A stretch of DNA of 64,000 bases, from the NCBI GenBank assembly GCA_003170275.1, contig PNAM01000041.1, positions 89,338-153,337 of the forward strand. The letters run 5' to 3'. This document shows, piece by piece, positions 1 through 9,231 of the stretch. The DNA comes from Myxococcales bacterium (GTDB lineage Bacteria > Myxococcota_A > Polyangia > Palsa-1104). Made by a program: the position numbers and the translations under genes. The notes under the pieces were generated by a model. It was not told where the DNA came from and did no database searches. It saw only the letters and a list, made by a program, of their open reading frames with translations. Position 1 is the stretch's first letter. Every line of letters begins with the position of its first letter.

Positions 1-765
1 GCGATCGCGATCGACGGCGGCGACAGCACGGCGGATCCGACGTTCACAGTGGTCTTTTGCGGGGACGCGTTTCGCGGCAACAGCGCCGGTGGCGCCGGCG
101 GCGCGATCTTTCGCACGCCTGACAGCCACCAACAGAAGACCACCCTGACCCGCTGCACGCTGGACGGAAACACGACGACCGATTCCGGCGCCGCAGTCTA
201 CTTCCACAACAGCGCGGTCGAGATCGTCGACTCTACGATCGCCAACCACAGCGGACCGTCCGCGACCATCAAGGCCGACGGATCGATCCTCGACTTCACC
301 AACGTGACCATTGCCGGCAATCACGCCACCACCGTCGCCGGCGCGCTCGGCGACTACAGCAATACCGGCGTCTGGACCAACGTCACCATGGCCAACAACA
401 CCGCCGGCCAGTTCGCCGCGGGCATTCAGGCGGGCGGCAACCTGACGTTCAAGAACGTGCTCATCGACAACAACCTCAGCCCATCGACGCCGATGGCGTG
501 CGCCAGCAAGAACCAGGACGGCGGGCACAACGTGCAGTTCCCCGAGACCACCGCCGCCGGCACCGATCCGCCGTGCACCGACAACATCACCTGGCTCGAT
601 CCGCAGCTCGGCGCGCTCGCCGACAACGGCGGCCCCACGCAGACGCTCTTGCCGGGCGCGACGCCCGCCGCGCTCCAGGCAGGCGCCAACTGTCCCGATC
701 ACGATCAGCGCGGTCAGCCGCGCAACCCCGCGCACTGCACGGTCGGCGCGGTCGAGGTCCCGTAG
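1..765 (+). CDS. C-terminal part of a parallel beta-helix surface protein (choice-of-anchor Q type)
   Basis: The frame is open from the first base, so the gene begins outside the window; an internal GTG at 49 is not a convincing start. The visible part is a run of short rungs rich in Asn, Gly and Thr (NVTIAGN, NVTMANN, NVLIDNN), the pattern of a right-handed parallel beta-helix. The end carries LADNGGPTQTLLPG followed by DQRGQPRNPAHCTVGAVEV, which I recognise as the C-terminal signature of choice-of-anchor Q proteins found on the surface of many deltaproteobacteria and planctomycetes. Such proteins are secreted; their ligands are mostly unknown. No catalytic motif is visible. Placement in the family is by motif; the specific function is unknown. 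Confidence 0.75.
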   Translation, partial: AIAIDGGDSTADPTFTVVFCGDAFRGNSAGGAGGAIFRTPDSHQQKTTLTRCTLDGNTTTDSGAAVYFHNSAVEIVDSTIANHSGPSATIKADGSILDFTNVTIAGNHATTVAGALGDYSNTGVWTNVTMANNTAGQFAAGIQAGGNLTFKNVLIDNNLSPSTPMACASKNQDGGHNVQFPETTAAGTDPPCTDNITWLDPQLGALADNGGPTQTLLPGATPAALQAGANCPDHDQRGQPRNPAHCTVGAVEVP

Positions 766-828
766 CGTCGGTCGGCCCCGGCGGTCGACGCGCTGTCCCT
801 GTAACGCGTGTGGGGGCACTCACACGTC

Positions 829-1374
829 ATGCGAACCCTTCTCTTGGTGGCGCTGGTGAGCGGCTGTGGCGCGCCGGTGCGGCAGGGCGTGGGCGGCGGC
901 GGCGGCGATCTGGCGCACCTCACCGACGGGGGAGTGGCGGACCTCTCGCAGGTCGGACCGGATCAGGCCATGGTCTACAACGTGTGCCTGGGCGGCCACT
1001 ACGGCGGCACCTACGACGGCACGGTCGAGATCGCCGGCCTGATTCCGGCCTCGACCTCGGGCACGGTGGATCTGACCCTGGGCATGCAAAACGGCGAATT
1101 TTTCGACATCACCAACGGCACCTTGATGGGCATGGCGTCGGGCAATCCCTACTCGGCCGATCTGATCGGCACGCTCGACTGCGGCCAGCTCAAGCTGGTC
1201 AACGGCATGCTGATGAACGGCAAGGTCACCATCTCCGGCATCGACTACCTGTTCACCGGCCCGATGACCGCCGACTACGATCCGATGGCGGTGGCGTTCG
1301 TCAACGGCACCTGGAACATCAAGCAGACCAGCGGCCCGTCGACCGGCATGGGCACCTGGACCGCCAAGCAGTAA
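829..1374 (+). CDS. Small secreted lipoprotein, unknown function
   Basis: Starts at ATG 829; a GTG at 808 in the same frame would add seven residues with no signal-peptide value. The N-terminus MRTLLLVALVSGC is a short hydrophobic signal peptide ending in a lipobox (LVSGC), so the mature protein should be lipid-anchored at Cys13. A Gly-rich linker follows, then about 130 residues of beta-rich sequence with repeated NG-containing turns (TNGTLMG, VNGMLMNGK, VNGTW). I do not recognise the family. The gene lies 63 bp downstream of the beta-helix gene and its last 56 bp overlap the 3' end of the convergent protease gene. Confidence 0.75.
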   Translation: MRTLLLVALVSGCGAPVRQGVGGGGGDLAHLTDGGVADLSQVGPDQAMVYNVCLGGHYGGTYDGTVEIAGLIPASTSGTVDLTLGMQNGEFFDITNGTLMGMASGNPYSADLIGTLDCGQLKLVNGMLMNGKVTISGIDYLFTGPMTADYDPMAVAFVNGTWNIKQTSGPSTGMGTWTAKQ

Positions 1375-2113
1375 CGCGGCGGGCGGCGAGCAAGAGGAGC
1401 ACCAGCGCGAGCGCGAGTCCGGCAGCGCCGGGTGTGCGCGCAGCGGATCCGCCGAACGAGCAGCCGGTGGCGGGAACCGCCGGCATCGCGTCGGCGGGCG
1501 TCTCGGCGGACGGCGTCGAGACCGGCGTCGCGACCGTGTCGTAGACCGCGGCGATGCCCGCACGATCGTCGGCGTCGGGAACGCGCTGGGTCTCGTCCTT
1601 CGGCGCCGTCGAGGCGAACATGGTCGCGTGCGCGTCGGTGGAGTGCGCGAGGCCGAGCACGTGGCCGAGCTCGTGGGTCAACACCGCCTGCAGGTCATAG
1701 GCCTCGGCGTCGTCGTGCCCGGCGACGAAGCGGTGGTGCTGCTCGTTGAGCTGAATGGTGGCCGATGTGATCACGCCGCTCAGCGGGTGCGCGTCGAGCA
1801 CGGTGTAGGCGAGCATGTTGGCGTCGTACGGCCAGCCCGCGGCGACGAAGCGAATGGTGTTCGCGACCGGCTTTCCGCTCTGTGACAGCTGAACCCGCGC
1901 CTCGGGCACCGACCAGGCCGCGCAGGCAGCGGCGAGCGCGGCGTCCACCGCGTCGCCGGCGAGCGTGAGGCTGGGCGCGCCCGGATCTCGTGCGATCGAA
2001 ACCGCGGAATCGGTCCAGTGCAGCTGCGCGCCGCCGGTCGACTGCGCGCCCGAGTAGGCGCGACAGGTGACGGTTCCCAGCAGTATCGCGAACAGGACCA
2101 ACCACGAGCGCAT
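1319..2113 (-). CDS. Matrixin-like zinc metalloprotease with MYXO-CTERM-like tail
   Basis: A 264-residue secreted protein. Residues 1-20 form a signal peptide. The zinc site is HELGHVLGLAH, with His147, Glu148, His151 and His157, followed by a Met-turn candidate at Met165 (ATMFAS); this HExxHxxGxxH arrangement is that of matrixin (M10) proteases. A Pro/Thr-rich linker leads to ATGC (Cys218), a hydrophobic stretch LALALVLLLLAARR and basic residues, which resembles the MYXO-CTERM sorting signal used by myxobacteria for surface anchoring. Unusually, about 18 residues follow the Arg pair, and this tail is encoded antisense to the end of the neighbouring lipoprotein gene. The substrate is unknown. 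Confidence 0.85.
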   Translation of the reverse strand: MRSWLVLFAILLGTVTCRAYSGAQSTGGAQLHWTDSAVSIARDPGAPSLTLAGDAVDAALAAACAAWSVPEARVQLSQSGKPVANTIRFVAAGWPYDANMLAYTVLDAHPLSGVITSATIQLNEQHHRFVAGHDDAEAYDLQAVLTHELGHVLGLAHSTDAHATMFASTAPKDETQRVPDADDRAGIAAVYDTVATPVSTPSAETPADAMPAVPATGCSFGGSAARTPGAAGLALALVLLLLAARRVTAWRSRCPCRSTGRWSA

Positions 2114-2164
2114 CGAAGCCTCCTGTAGAGGTCATCGGTGCGCGCGTGCGCGACTTGAGGCTGG

Positions 2165-2803
2165 CTACGCCTTCCAGTGCGGCGGGATGGTCTTGCCGAG
2201 GTACGGAAGCCCCTCGACTGTCTTGGCGAACGACTGCAGCTTGGCCGGGATCGTGATGCCGTTGCCCGGCTGCTTGAGCTCGATGCGGCGCGCGAGCGCG
2301 ATCATCGGATAGACCGCGTAGTCGGCGAGCGTCGGCGATCCGCCGAGGAAGAAACCGCCGCTCGAGTAGCTCTCGAAGCGCGCGAGCTCCTTGGTCAGCT
2401 CTTCCTTTGCGGTCGCGATCTCGATCGGGTCGCCGGTGCCGGCGGCGCGGAACAGCGTCTGCGCGAGCAGCTTGCGGGCGGTCGGGTAGAGGTAGCTGTC
2501 CACCTCGGCGGCGATGCGCCGCGCGATCGCGCGCGTGCCCGGGTCGCGACCGATGACCGGCTTGGCGGGATACTTATCGTCGAGGTATTCGACGATCGCG
2601 CTCGATTCGAAGAGCCGCAGATCGTCATCGACGAGCGCCGGCACCTTGCCGCGCGGATTGATCGCCAGGTAGTCCGGCTTCTTCAGATCGCCGTCCTGGA
2701 ACGACAGCACCTTGAGCTCGTACGGCACGCCCTTGTGCTCGAGCGCGAGCCAGACCTTCCACGCGAACGGGGAACCGGATCCACAATAGAACGTGAGCGC
2801 CAT
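2165..2803 (-). CDS. Glutathione S-transferase family protein
   Basis: About 212 residues, normal for a cytosolic GST. The N-terminal thioredoxin-like half begins MALTFYCGSGSPFAWKVWLALEHKG and includes GKVPALVDDDLRLFESSAIVEYLDDKYP, where the cis-Pro (VPAL) and Glu-Ser pair (FESSAI) form the glutathione site. The C-terminal half is the all-helical GST domain (TLADYAVYPMIA). I prefer the ATG at 2803; an ATG at 2815 would add MDLS, and the frame stays open upstream to 2932 without GST-like sequence. Likely role is conjugation or reduction with glutathione; the electrophile cannot be told from sequence. It is divergent from the kinase gene at 2988. Confidence 0.9.
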   Translation of the reverse strand: MALTFYCGSGSPFAWKVWLALEHKGVPYELKVLSFQDGDLKKPDYLAINPRGKVPALVDDDLRLFESSAIVEYLDDKYPAKPVIGRDPGTRAIARRIAAEVDSYLYPTARKLLAQTLFRAAGTGDPIEIATAKEELTKELARFESYSSGGFFLGGSPTLADYAVYPMIALARRIELKQPGNGITIPAKLQSFAKTVEGLPYLGKTIPPHWKA

Positions 2804-2987
2804 GGAGAGATCCATACCACGCCCGGCCCCGCCGACTGACCACGATTGTCCGCACTCGAAGGCTTCCGAACGCCATTCCAATAGTTTGAAGGCGACCCCC
2901 GTCTCGTGGCATGAACAAACACGGCGCAACAAGCGTACCAGCGTGGCCCCGCGAGCCGGGCCGTGGCACTCATGACGCCGAGGTGAG

Positions 2988-4616
2988 ATGACCGAGTCCG
3001 GAGTCGTCGGGTGGAACGAGGACCGGGATACGCGATTGCCGCGCGTCTTCGGCCGTTACCTATTGTTGCAGCGCTTGTCGCGCGGCGGCATGGGCGAGAT
3101 CTTCCTGGCCAAGCTCGGCGAGATTCAGGGCTTCGAAAAGTTGGTCATCATCAAGAAGGTGCTGCCGCACCTGGTGGCCGACGACGAGTTCATCAAGCGC
3201 TTCATCGACGAGGCCAAGCTCGCCATCAAGCTGCAGCATGTCAACGTCGGCGCGGTGTTCGAGGTCGGCAAGGTCGACGACGAGTACTTCTTGGTGATCG
3301 AGTACATCGAGGGGCGCGATCTCCGGCGGGTGATCGCGCAGCAGCGTGCGCAGAACACGCAGCTGCCGGTCGACCTGTGCTTGTTCATCTGCCGCGAGCT
3401 GACCAACGGCCTGGCGTACGCGCACCGCCGCACCGACGACGACGGCAGCTCGCTGGCGCTGGTGCACCGCGACATCTCGCCGCCCAACGTGATGGTCTCG
3501 TTCGAGGGCGAGGTCAAGATCATCGACTTCGGGATCGCCAAGAGCGCGATCCGGCTGGCCGCCTCGCGGCCCGACATGGGCTTCGGCAAGTTCGGCTACA
3601 TGGCGCCGGAGCAGCTGGTGCGCGGCGGCAAGCTCGATCGTCGCACCGACGTGTACGCGGCCGGCGTGGTGCTCTACGAGCTGCTCACCGGCGACATCTT
3701 GTTCCCGTTCGTCGAGGGCGCGGACTACCGCGCGATCGCCGCGATGGTCACCGCCGGCAAGATCGTTCCGCCGTCGCAGCGCGATCCGCGGCTCGATCCG
3801 GCGATCGATGCGATCGTCATGAAGGCGCTGGCGACGCGGCCGCACGATCGCTACCAGACCGCCGAGGAGTTCCGCGACGCGCTCCAGTCGCACCTGATGC
3901 AGCGCAACCCGACCATCAACGCCGATGCGCTGGCCGAGCACGTGCGCGTGCTGTTCCAGGAGGAGCTGAGCGGCGAGCACCACATGGTGAGCGACCTGAA
4001 GGCGGTCGACGTCGAGCCGTTCCGCAACCAGCTCAAGCAAGCCTCGGTGCGCCACACGGTGACCTTCGCGCGCGCGCCGATGGGCAAGAAGCGGCGCCGT
4101 TCCGAGGCGCCCGCGCTGGCGCTGGCCAGGCGGCATGCGCGGCCGGTGCTGCTGTTCTTCGTCGCTGCGTGCTCGGCGATGGTGGCGGGCGGCGGGATCA
4201 CGCTCGGGCTGTTGCGCGCGTCGACCAACCAGCCGGCCCAGACCGCGCCGGCGGTGGTGACGGCGAGCCGATCGCCGGAGGCCGCGACGCCCTCCGCGCC
4301 AGTGCCGGCCGAAGCCCCCACGCCGGTCGAGCACCGGCCTGCGCGCGAGCACCCGTCGCGTCACGCCGGCGCGCGCGCCCATCGTCCGCAGCGCGAGCCC
4401 GCGGCGCGGCGTCCCTCGTCCGCCACGGTCGAGCGTAAGTTCAGCCGGATCAACGGCGAGTACTCGCGCTTCAAGTCGGAGTATGGAGCGGTGCTCGACG
4501 GCCGCTGGAACGCGATCGCCCACGAAGCCGCGTTCGGCAAGTCGGAGAAGATCCAGCGGCTCGACGTGATGCTCGATGCGCTGCGGCGCGCGATGGCCGC
4601 CGTCCGCGCCCGCTGA
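2988..4616 (+). CDS. Membrane-anchored Ser/Thr protein kinase
   Basis: A 542-residue Hanks-type kinase. The catalytic domain spans roughly residues 23-300: Gly-rich loop LSRGGMGEIFLAK, candidate ATP-binding Lys56 (LVIIKKV), catalytic loop HRDISPPN (His160-Arg-Asp162), metal-binding DFG at 180-182 and the APE motif in YMAPEQ. The Ser in place of the usual Lys in HRDxK is common in myxobacterial kinases, so activity is expected. One transmembrane helix lies near residues 388-408, then a Pro/Ala/Arg-rich linker and a small helical domain outside the membrane. ATG 2988 is preceded by GAGGTGAG, a good ribosome site. It probably senses an envelope signal; the partner is not apparent. Confidence 0.93.
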   Translation: MTESGVVGWNEDRDTRLPRVFGRYLLLQRLSRGGMGEIFLAKLGEIQGFEKLVIIKKVLPHLVADDEFIKRFIDEAKLAIKLQHVNVGAVFEVGKVDDEYFLVIEYIEGRDLRRVIAQQRAQNTQLPVDLCLFICRELTNGLAYAHRRTDDDGSSLALVHRDISPPNVMVSFEGEVKIIDFGIAKSAIRLAASRPDMGFGKFGYMAPEQLVRGGKLDRRTDVYAAGVVLYELLTGDILFPFVEGADYRAIAAMVTAGKIVPPSQRDPRLDPAIDAIVMKALATRPHDRYQTAEEFRDALQSHLMQRNPTINADALAEHVRVLFQEELSGEHHMVSDLKAVDVEPFRNQLKQASVRHTVTFARAPMGKKRRRSEAPALALARRHARPVLLFFVAACSAMVAGGGITLGLLRASTNQPAQTAPAVVTASRSPEAATPSAPVPAEAPTPVEHRPAREHPSRHAGARAHRPQREPAARRPSSATVERKFSRINGEYSRFKSEYGAVLDGRWNAIAHEAAFGKSEKIQRLDVMLDALRRAMAAVRAR

Positions 4617-4838
4617 TCAGCTCTGGCGGTCGGGCGGCAAGAGGCCGAGCACGCGGGCGCGTTTCTCGACCGCGCTCTGCGCGTCCTTGAACGGGCCGAA
4701 GAAGCCGATCGAGATCTCGCGCACGCGAGCCTCGTACAGCCCGCCCGGTCCGGGGCGTACCATCCCGATCGAGAACAGGACGGTCGTTCCATCGCCGAGA
4801 GAGATCCAACGGGGCGCGCGTGAGCGTAGAAGGGCCAC
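4617..4838 (-). CDS. Small hypothetical protein
   Basis: A 73-residue frame whose stop abuts the kinase stop tail to tail. The sequence (GDGTTVLFSIGMVRPGPGGLYEARV, then a Lys/Arg-rich helix) is compact with no signal peptide or membrane segment, and its codon use matches the neighbourhood. I do not recognise the family. An in-frame start further upstream at 4908 exists but would run under the promoter of the regulator gene, so ATG 4838 is preferred. It could be a chance frame in GC-rich DNA. Confidence 0.45.
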   Translation of the reverse strand: MALLRSRAPRWISLGDGTTVLFSIGMVRPGPGGLYEARVREISIGFFGPFKDAQSAVEKRARVLGLLPPDRQS

Positions 4839-4895
4839 GAATGGGTAGTGCCGCGAGGCCCGATTCTGTTGAAAAGCGTTTTGCGATCCGCTGTC

Positions 4896-4925
4896 TTGAC
4901 GGAACCATCCGTTACGACGGATAGT
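4896..4925 (+). promoter_or_regulatory. Promoter with internal inverted-repeat operator for the XRE-cupin regulator
   Basis: A TTGACG hexamer at 4896-4901 and GATAGT at 4920-4925, 18 bp apart, resemble a sigma-70 promoter and end 8 bp before ATG 4934. Between them lies the 14-bp inverted repeat TCCGTTACGACGGA (4908-4921); a third half-site (ACGGA) overlaps on the left at 4899-4903. The same sequence with two changes recurs at 5566-5579 at the start of sbp. Placement between -35 and -10 suggests repression, probably autoregulation. Confidence 0.5.
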
Positions 4926-4933
4926 CCGCGTCG

Positions 4934-5530
4934 ATGAGCAAGCGCCCCCCAGCCAAGCCGCCGGAGCAGGACCTGACTGCCAGCGTGGGCAAGAACCTGC
5001 GCCGGCTGCGCTCGGACCGCAGCCTGTCGCTCGAGGAGCTGGCCAAGCTGTCGGGCGTGAGTCGCTCGATGCTCGGGCAGATCGAGCTCGGCCAGAGCGC
5101 GCCGACCATCAACGTGCTGTGGAAGATCGCGCAGGCGCTCGACGAGCCGTTCTCGGCGCTGCTCGCCGACGCACGCCCGCCGGGTCCGCGCGTGGTGCGG
5201 GCCGCCGACATGCAGCAGCTCGCCTCGCGCGATGGTCGCTTCGTCTCGCGCGCGCTGTTCACCTTCGATTCGCGGCGCAAGGCCGAGGCCTACGAGCTCA
5301 AGCTGGCGCCGGGCGGCACCGAGAACGCCGAGCCGCACGCGCCCGGGACCACCGAGAGCCTGGTGGTGTCGCGCGGGGCGCTCACGCTCAGCCTGGCCGG
5401 CGAGGAGCACCAGCTCGCGGTGGGCGACGCGATCCTGTTCGACGCCGACGTGCCGCACGTCTATCGCAACCGCGGGCGCACCGAGACCGTGATGTTCCTG
5501 GTGATGACCTACGGCACCCGCGGGTCTTGA
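4934..5530 (+). CDS. XRE-family transcriptional regulator with C-terminal cupin domain
   Basis: A 198-residue two-domain regulator. Residues about 16-70 form a helix-turn-helix of the XRE/Cro type (GKNLRRLRSDRSLSLEELAKLSGVSRSMLGQIELGQ). Residues about 105-190 are a cupin barrel (GGTENAEPHAPGTTESLVVSRG, then DAILFDADVPHVYRNRG) that should bind a small effector. Such XRE-cupin proteins usually repress nearby metabolic genes. Here the gene lies 32 bp before the sulfate-transport operon in the same direction, and a shared inverted repeat sits in its promoter and at the start of sbp, so control of sulfate uptake/cysteine synthesis is the likely job (inference). The effector is unknown; O-acetylserine, cysteine or sulfate would be logical. 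Confidence 0.9.
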   Translation: MSKRPPAKPPEQDLTASVGKNLRRLRSDRSLSLEELAKLSGVSRSMLGQIELGQSAPTINVLWKIAQALDEPFSALLADARPPGPRVVRAADMQQLASRDGRFVSRALFTFDSRRKAEAYELKLAPGGTENAEPHAPGTTESLVVSRGALTLSLAGEEHQLAVGDAILFDADVPHVYRNRGRTETVMFLVMTYGTRGS

Positions 5531-5579
5531 CGCATCCAGTCGTTCTCTGTTATGTAAGATGAATGTCCGTTAAAACGGA
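5527..5579 (+). promoter_or_regulatory. Candidate promoter and operator at the start of the sulfate transport operon
   Basis: TTGACG at 5527-5532, overlapping the regulator stop codon, and TATGTA at 5551-5556 are 18 bp apart, a plausible sigma-70 promoter with a very short leader before ATG 5563. The 14-bp inverted repeat TCCGTTAAAACGGA at 5566-5579 covers codons 2-6 of sbp and matches 12 of 14 bases of the repeat in the regulator promoter, with the same 5-4-5 layout. Binding there would block early elongation. Confidence 0.5.
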
Positions 5580-6564
5580 AGCGGTGCTGATCCTGCTCCT
5601 GGCAGGCTGCGGCGCGAAGAGCGCTGGGTCCGGCGCGCATGCCGTCACGCTGCTCAACGTCTCGTACGATCCGACGCGCGAGCTGTACCAGGACGTCAAC
5701 GCGGCGTTCGCCAGGAGGTGGCAGGCGGAGCGGGGCGAGGCGGTGACCATCAACGAGTCGCACGGCGGCTCGGGCAAGCAGGCGCGCGCGGTGATCGACG
5801 GGATGGAGGCCGACGTGGTCACGCTCGCGCTGGCCTACGACATCGACGTGATCGCGGAGAAGGGCAAGCTCCTGCCGGCCGATTGGCAGCAGCGGCTCCC
5901 CGATCGCAGCGCGCCCTACACGTCGACGATCGTGTTCGTGGTGCGCAAGGGCAACCCGACGGGCGTCAAGGACTGGGACGATCTGGTCAAGCCGGGGGCG
6001 GTGGTGATCACGCCCAACCCGAAGACCTCGGGCGGCGCGCGCTGGAACTACCTGGCGGCGTGGGGCTGGGCGCTCAAGAAGTACGGCAGCGAGGCCAAGG
6101 CGCGCGAGCTGATCGGCAAGCTGTACAAGAACGTGCCGGTGCTCGACTCCGGCGCGCGCGGCTCGACCACCACGTTCGCGCAGCGCAAGGTCGGCCAGGT
6201 GCTGATCGCGTGGGAGAACGAGGCGTACCTCTTGCAGCAGGAGCTCGGCAAGGATCAGTTCGAGATCGTCACGCCGTCGCTGACCATCCTCGCCGAGCCG
6301 CCGGTCGCGCTGATCGACAAGGTGGTCGACAAGCACGGCACGCGCGCGGTCGCGCAGGCCTACCTCGAGTTCCTCTACACCGACGAGGGGCAGCAGCTGA
6401 TCGCCAAGCACCACTTCCGCCCGCGCAACGCGAAATTCGCCGGCGCGCTGCCCAAGCTCGAGGTGTTCACCATCGACGAGCTGTTCGGCGGCTGGCAGAA
6501 GGCGCACGCGACGCACTTCGCCGATGGCGGCGTGTTCGATCAGATCTATACTGGCGCGCGCTGA
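5563..6564 (+). CDS. sbp: Sulfate/thiosulfate-binding lipoprotein of an ABC importer
   Basis: A 333-residue solute-binding protein. The N-terminus ends in the lipobox LLAGC, so it is membrane-tethered rather than free in the periplasm. Sbp/CysP family sequence is clear throughout: [60 protein letters not shown] and [10 protein letters not shown]. These segments include the residues that hydrogen-bond a dehydrated sulfate in the family. It would capture sulfate or thiosulfate and deliver it to CysTW. The stop overlaps the start of cysT by one base (TGATG), consistent with one transcript. The first codons lie inside the candidate operator. Confidence 0.95.
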   Translation: MSVKTEAVLILLLAGCGAKSAGSGAHAVTLLNVSYDPTRELYQDVNAAFARRWQAERGEAVTINESHGGSGKQARAVIDGMEADVVTLALAYDIDVIAEKGKLLPADWQQRLPDRSAPYTSTIVFVVRKGNPTGVKDWDDLVKPGAVVITPNPKTSGGARWNYLAAWGWALKKYGSEAKARELIGKLYKNVPVLDSGARGSTTTFAQRKVGQVLIAWENEAYLLQQELGKDQFEIVTPSLTILAEPPVALIDKVVDKHGTRAVAQAYLEFLYTDEGQQLIAKHHFRPRNAKFAGALPKLEVFTIDELFGGWQKAHATHFADGGVFDQIYTGAR

Positions 6565-7388
6565 TGTCCAAACGGGGGGTGCTGCCGGGCTTCGGGCTGA
6601 CGCTGGGGTTCACCCTCGCGTACCTCGGGCTGCTGGTGCTCCTCCCGCTCGGCGCGCTGATCCTCAAGACCACCGAGCTGAGCTGGGTGCAGTTCGTGCA
6701 AGCGGTGACCGGGCCGCGCGCGCTGGCGGCGTACAAGCTCAGCTTCGGCTGCTCGCTCGCGGGCGCGCTGGTCAACGTGGTGTTCGGCCTGTTGGTCGCG
6801 TGGGTGCTGGCGCGCTACAAGTTCCCCGGCAAGGCGCTGCTCGACGCGCTGGTCGACATTCCGTTCGCGCTGCCGACGGCGGTGGCCGGGATCGCGCTGA
6901 CCGCGCTGTACGCGGAGAGCGGCGCGATCGGACGGCATCTGGTGCCGCACGGGATCAACGTCGCCTTCACGCCGCTCGGCGTGATCGTCGCGCTCACCTT
7001 CGTCGGGCTGCCGTTCGTGGTGCGCACGGTGCAGCCGGTGTTCCTCGATCTCGATCCGAGCGTCGAGGAGGCGGCGGCGGTGCTGGGCGCCGGGCGGCTG
7101 CGCACGTTCTTCCAGGTGCTGTTGCCGGCGGTGCTGCCGGCGCTGCTCACCGGCTTCGCGCTGGCGTTCGCGCGCGCGCTCGGCGAGTACGGCTCGGTGG
7201 TGTTCATCTCCGGTAACATGCCGCTGCGCACCGAGATCGTGCCGCTCCTGATCGTCACCAAGCTCGAGCAGTACGATTACGCCGGCGCGACGGCTGTAGC
7301 GGTGGTGATGCTGGGCGCGTCGTTCCTGATCCTGCTCAGCATCAACGTGCTCGAGGCGCGCATGCACAAGGGGCGCAAGCGGCGCTGA
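6564..7388 (+). CDS. cysT: Sulfate ABC transporter permease CysT (CysU)
   Basis: A 274-residue inner-membrane permease with about six helices and the binding-protein-dependent (MetI-like) domain. The EAA loop that docks on the ATPase is visible as [40 protein letters not shown] and [14 protein letters not shown] are typical of CysT. Start ATG 6564 shares its A with the sbp stop. It forms the translocation channel together with CysW; the two permease genes follow each other directly, as in other sulfate operons. Confidence 0.95.
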   Translation: MSKRGVLPGFGLTLGFTLAYLGLLVLLPLGALILKTTELSWVQFVQAVTGPRALAAYKLSFGCSLAGALVNVVFGLLVAWVLARYKFPGKALLDALVDIPFALPTAVAGIALTALYAESGAIGRHLVPHGINVAFTPLGVIVALTFVGLPFVVRTVQPVFLDLDPSVEEAAAVLGAGRLRTFFQVLLPAVLPALLTGFALAFARALGEYGSVVFISGNMPLRTEIVPLLIVTKLEQYDYAGATAVAVVMLGASFLILLSINVLEARMHKGRKRR

Positions 7389-7390
7389 GC

Positions 7391-8221
7391 GTGCGGACCT
7401 CCTCGGCCATCTCCGAGCCGCCGGCCGTCCGGTGGACCCTGACGCTGATCGCGTTCGGGTTCGTCGGGCTGTTCGTGGCCGTGCCGCTGGTGGTGGTGTT
7501 CGCGCAGGCGCTCGACAAGGGGCTGGGCGCCTATTGGAAGGCGATCGTCGACCCCGATGCGCTCTCGGCGATCCGCCTGACGCTGCTCACCGCGGCGATC
7601 TCGGTGCCGCTCAACGTGGCGTTCGGCGTGGCCGCGTCGTGGCTGATCGCCAACTTCCGCTTTCGCGGGCGCAACCTGCTGGTGACCGCGATCGATCTGC
7701 CGTTCGCCGTCTCGCCGGTGATCTCGGGCCTGATCTTCGTGCTCCTGTTCGGCAGCCACGGCGTGATCGGCCCGTGGCTCGCGGCGCACGACATCCGCAT
7801 CATCTTCGCGGTGCCGGGGATCGTGGTCGCCACCACCTTCGTCACCTTTCCGTTCGTCGCGCGCGAGGTCCTGCCGCACATGGAGAGCCAGGGCAACTCC
7901 GAGGAGGAGGCGGCGCTCACGCTCGGCGCGAGCGGCTGGCAGGTGTTCTTCCGCGTGACGTTGCCCAAGATCAAGTGGAGCCTGTTGTATGGCGTGATCC
8001 TCTGTAACGCGCGCGCGATGGGCGAGTTCGGCGCGGTCTCGGTGGTCTCGGGGCACGTGCGCGGCGTGACCAACACCATGCCGCTGCACGTCGAGATCCT
8101 CTACAACGAGTACAACTTCGTCGGCGCGTTCGCGGTCGCGTCGCTGTTGACCATGCTCGCGCTGGTGACGCTGGTGGCCAAGAAGCTCGCCGAGCACCAG
8201 CGGCAGGGGCGGCGTGCATGA
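7391..8221 (+). CDS. cysW: Sulfate ABC transporter permease CysW
   Basis: A 276-residue permease, partner of CysT. It has six predicted helices and the EAA loop [56 protein letters not shown] is the conserved C-terminal block of CysW. GTG 7391 is two bases after the cysT stop, and the stop codon overlaps the cysA start by four bases (ATGA). The first 15 residues are polar and poorly conserved, so a slightly later start cannot be ruled out. Confidence 0.95.
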   Translation: MRTSSAISEPPAVRWTLTLIAFGFVGLFVAVPLVVVFAQALDKGLGAYWKAIVDPDALSAIRLTLLTAAISVPLNVAFGVAASWLIANFRFRGRNLLVTAIDLPFAVSPVISGLIFVLLFGSHGVIGPWLAAHDIRIIFAVPGIVVATTFVTFPFVAREVLPHMESQGNSEEEAALTLGASGWQVFFRVTLPKIKWSLLYGVILCNARAMGEFGAVSVVSGHVRGVTNTMPLHVEILYNEYNFVGAFAVASLLTMLALVTLVAKKLAEHQRQGRRA

Positions 8222-9231
8222 GCGTGCGTGTCGAGAACCTGCACAAGCGGTTCGTGGTCGCGGCGGAGTCGCCGCCCGCGGTCAACGGGGTGAGCTTCGC
8301 TGCGCCGACCGGTGGGATCACCTCGCTGCTCGGCCCGTCCGGATCGGGCAAGACCACCGTGCTGCGCCTGATCGCGGGGCTCGAGCGGCCCGACTCCGGC
8401 GTGGTGTGCCTGAACGATCAAGAATGCACGCGCGTGCCGGTGCAGAGGCGCGGGGTCGGCTTCGTGTTTCAGGGCTACGCGCTGTTCCAGCACCTGAACG
8501 TGCGCCGCAACGTCGCGTTCGGGCTCAAGGTGCAGCGGTTGGCCAAGGGCGAGATTGCCACGCGCGTCGACGAGCTGCTCGAGCTGGTGCAGCTCAAGGA
8601 TCTGGGCGAACGCTTTCCCGAGGAGCTTTCGGGCGGCCAGCGCCAGCGCGTGGCGTTCGCGCGCGCGCTCGCGACCCGGCCCAAGGTGCTGCTGCTCGAC
8701 GAGCCGTTCGGCGCGCTCGACTCGCGCGTGCGCGTCGAGCTGCGCCACTGGCTGCACGAGCTGCATTCGAAGATGCCGGTCACCACGATCCTGGTCACGC
8801 ACGATCAAGAGGAAGCGTTCGAGCTGTCCGAGCGCGTGGTGATCATGCAAGGCGGCAAGGTGGAGCAGGTGGGCTCGCCGCACGACATCTACGATCGGCC
8901 GGCGACCGCGTTCGTCGCCTCGTTCATCGGCAACGCCAACGCGGTGCGCGCGCAGGCCGACGACGGCCGCCAGGCGACCGCCTACGTGCGGCCGCACGAG
9001 GTGAAGATCGTCAAGGCCGACGCCTCGACGTCCGAGGTGTCGGTGGCGACGGTGGTGACGATGCAGCGCGTGGGCGGCTACGTGAAGATCGAGGTGCGCC
9101 TGGCCACCGCCGAGCGCATGACCGTGCAGCTGCCGCGCGCCGAAGCCGACGCGCTCGGGCTCAGAGAAGGAGATCGCGTGATGGTCGATCTGGGTGACGC
9201 GAAAGTCTTCGTGGGGGATTACTCGATATGA
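8218..9231 (+). CDS. cysA: Sulfate ABC transporter ATP-binding protein CysA
   Basis: A 337-residue ABC ATPase. Walker A is GPSGSGKTT (about residues 40-48), the Q-loop follows in [12 protein letters not shown], the signature is LSGGQRQR, Walker [13 protein letters not shown], and the switch His lies in VTHDQEEA. After about residue 230 comes a C-terminal TOBE-like regulatory region ([12 protein letters not shown]), as in CysA proteins. It powers sulfate uptake through CysTW. ATG 8218 overlaps the cysW stop, and the gene end overlaps the cysK start (ATGA), so translation of all five genes is likely coupled. Confidence 0.96.
   Translation: MSVRVENLHKRFVVAAESPPAVNGVSFAAPTGGITSLLGPSGSGKTTVLRLIAGLERPDSGVVCLNDQECTRVPVQRRGVGFVFQGYALFQHLNVRRNVAFGLKVQRLAKGEIATRVDELLELVQLKDLGERFPEELSGGQRQRVAFARALATRPKVLLLDEPFGALDSRVRVELRHWLHELHSKMPVTTILVTHDQEEAFELSERVVIMQGGKVEQVGSPHDIYDRPATAFVASFIGNANAVRAQADDGRQATAYVRPHEVKIVKADASTSEVSVATVVTMQRVGGYVKIEVRLATAERMTVQLPRAEADALGLREGDRVMVDLGDAKVFVGDYSI

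Noticed and set aside
3060..4523. 487-codon minus-strand frame opposite the Ser/Thr kinase
   Set aside because: Arg/Leu/Ala/His-rich shadow of the GC-rich kinase gene; no domain, and the plus strand has a complete kinase.
5718..6560. Plus-strand frame overlapping sbp and leading into cysT
   Set aside because: Residues before 6564 are low-complexity shadow; only the cysT part is family-like, so the start was moved to 6564.
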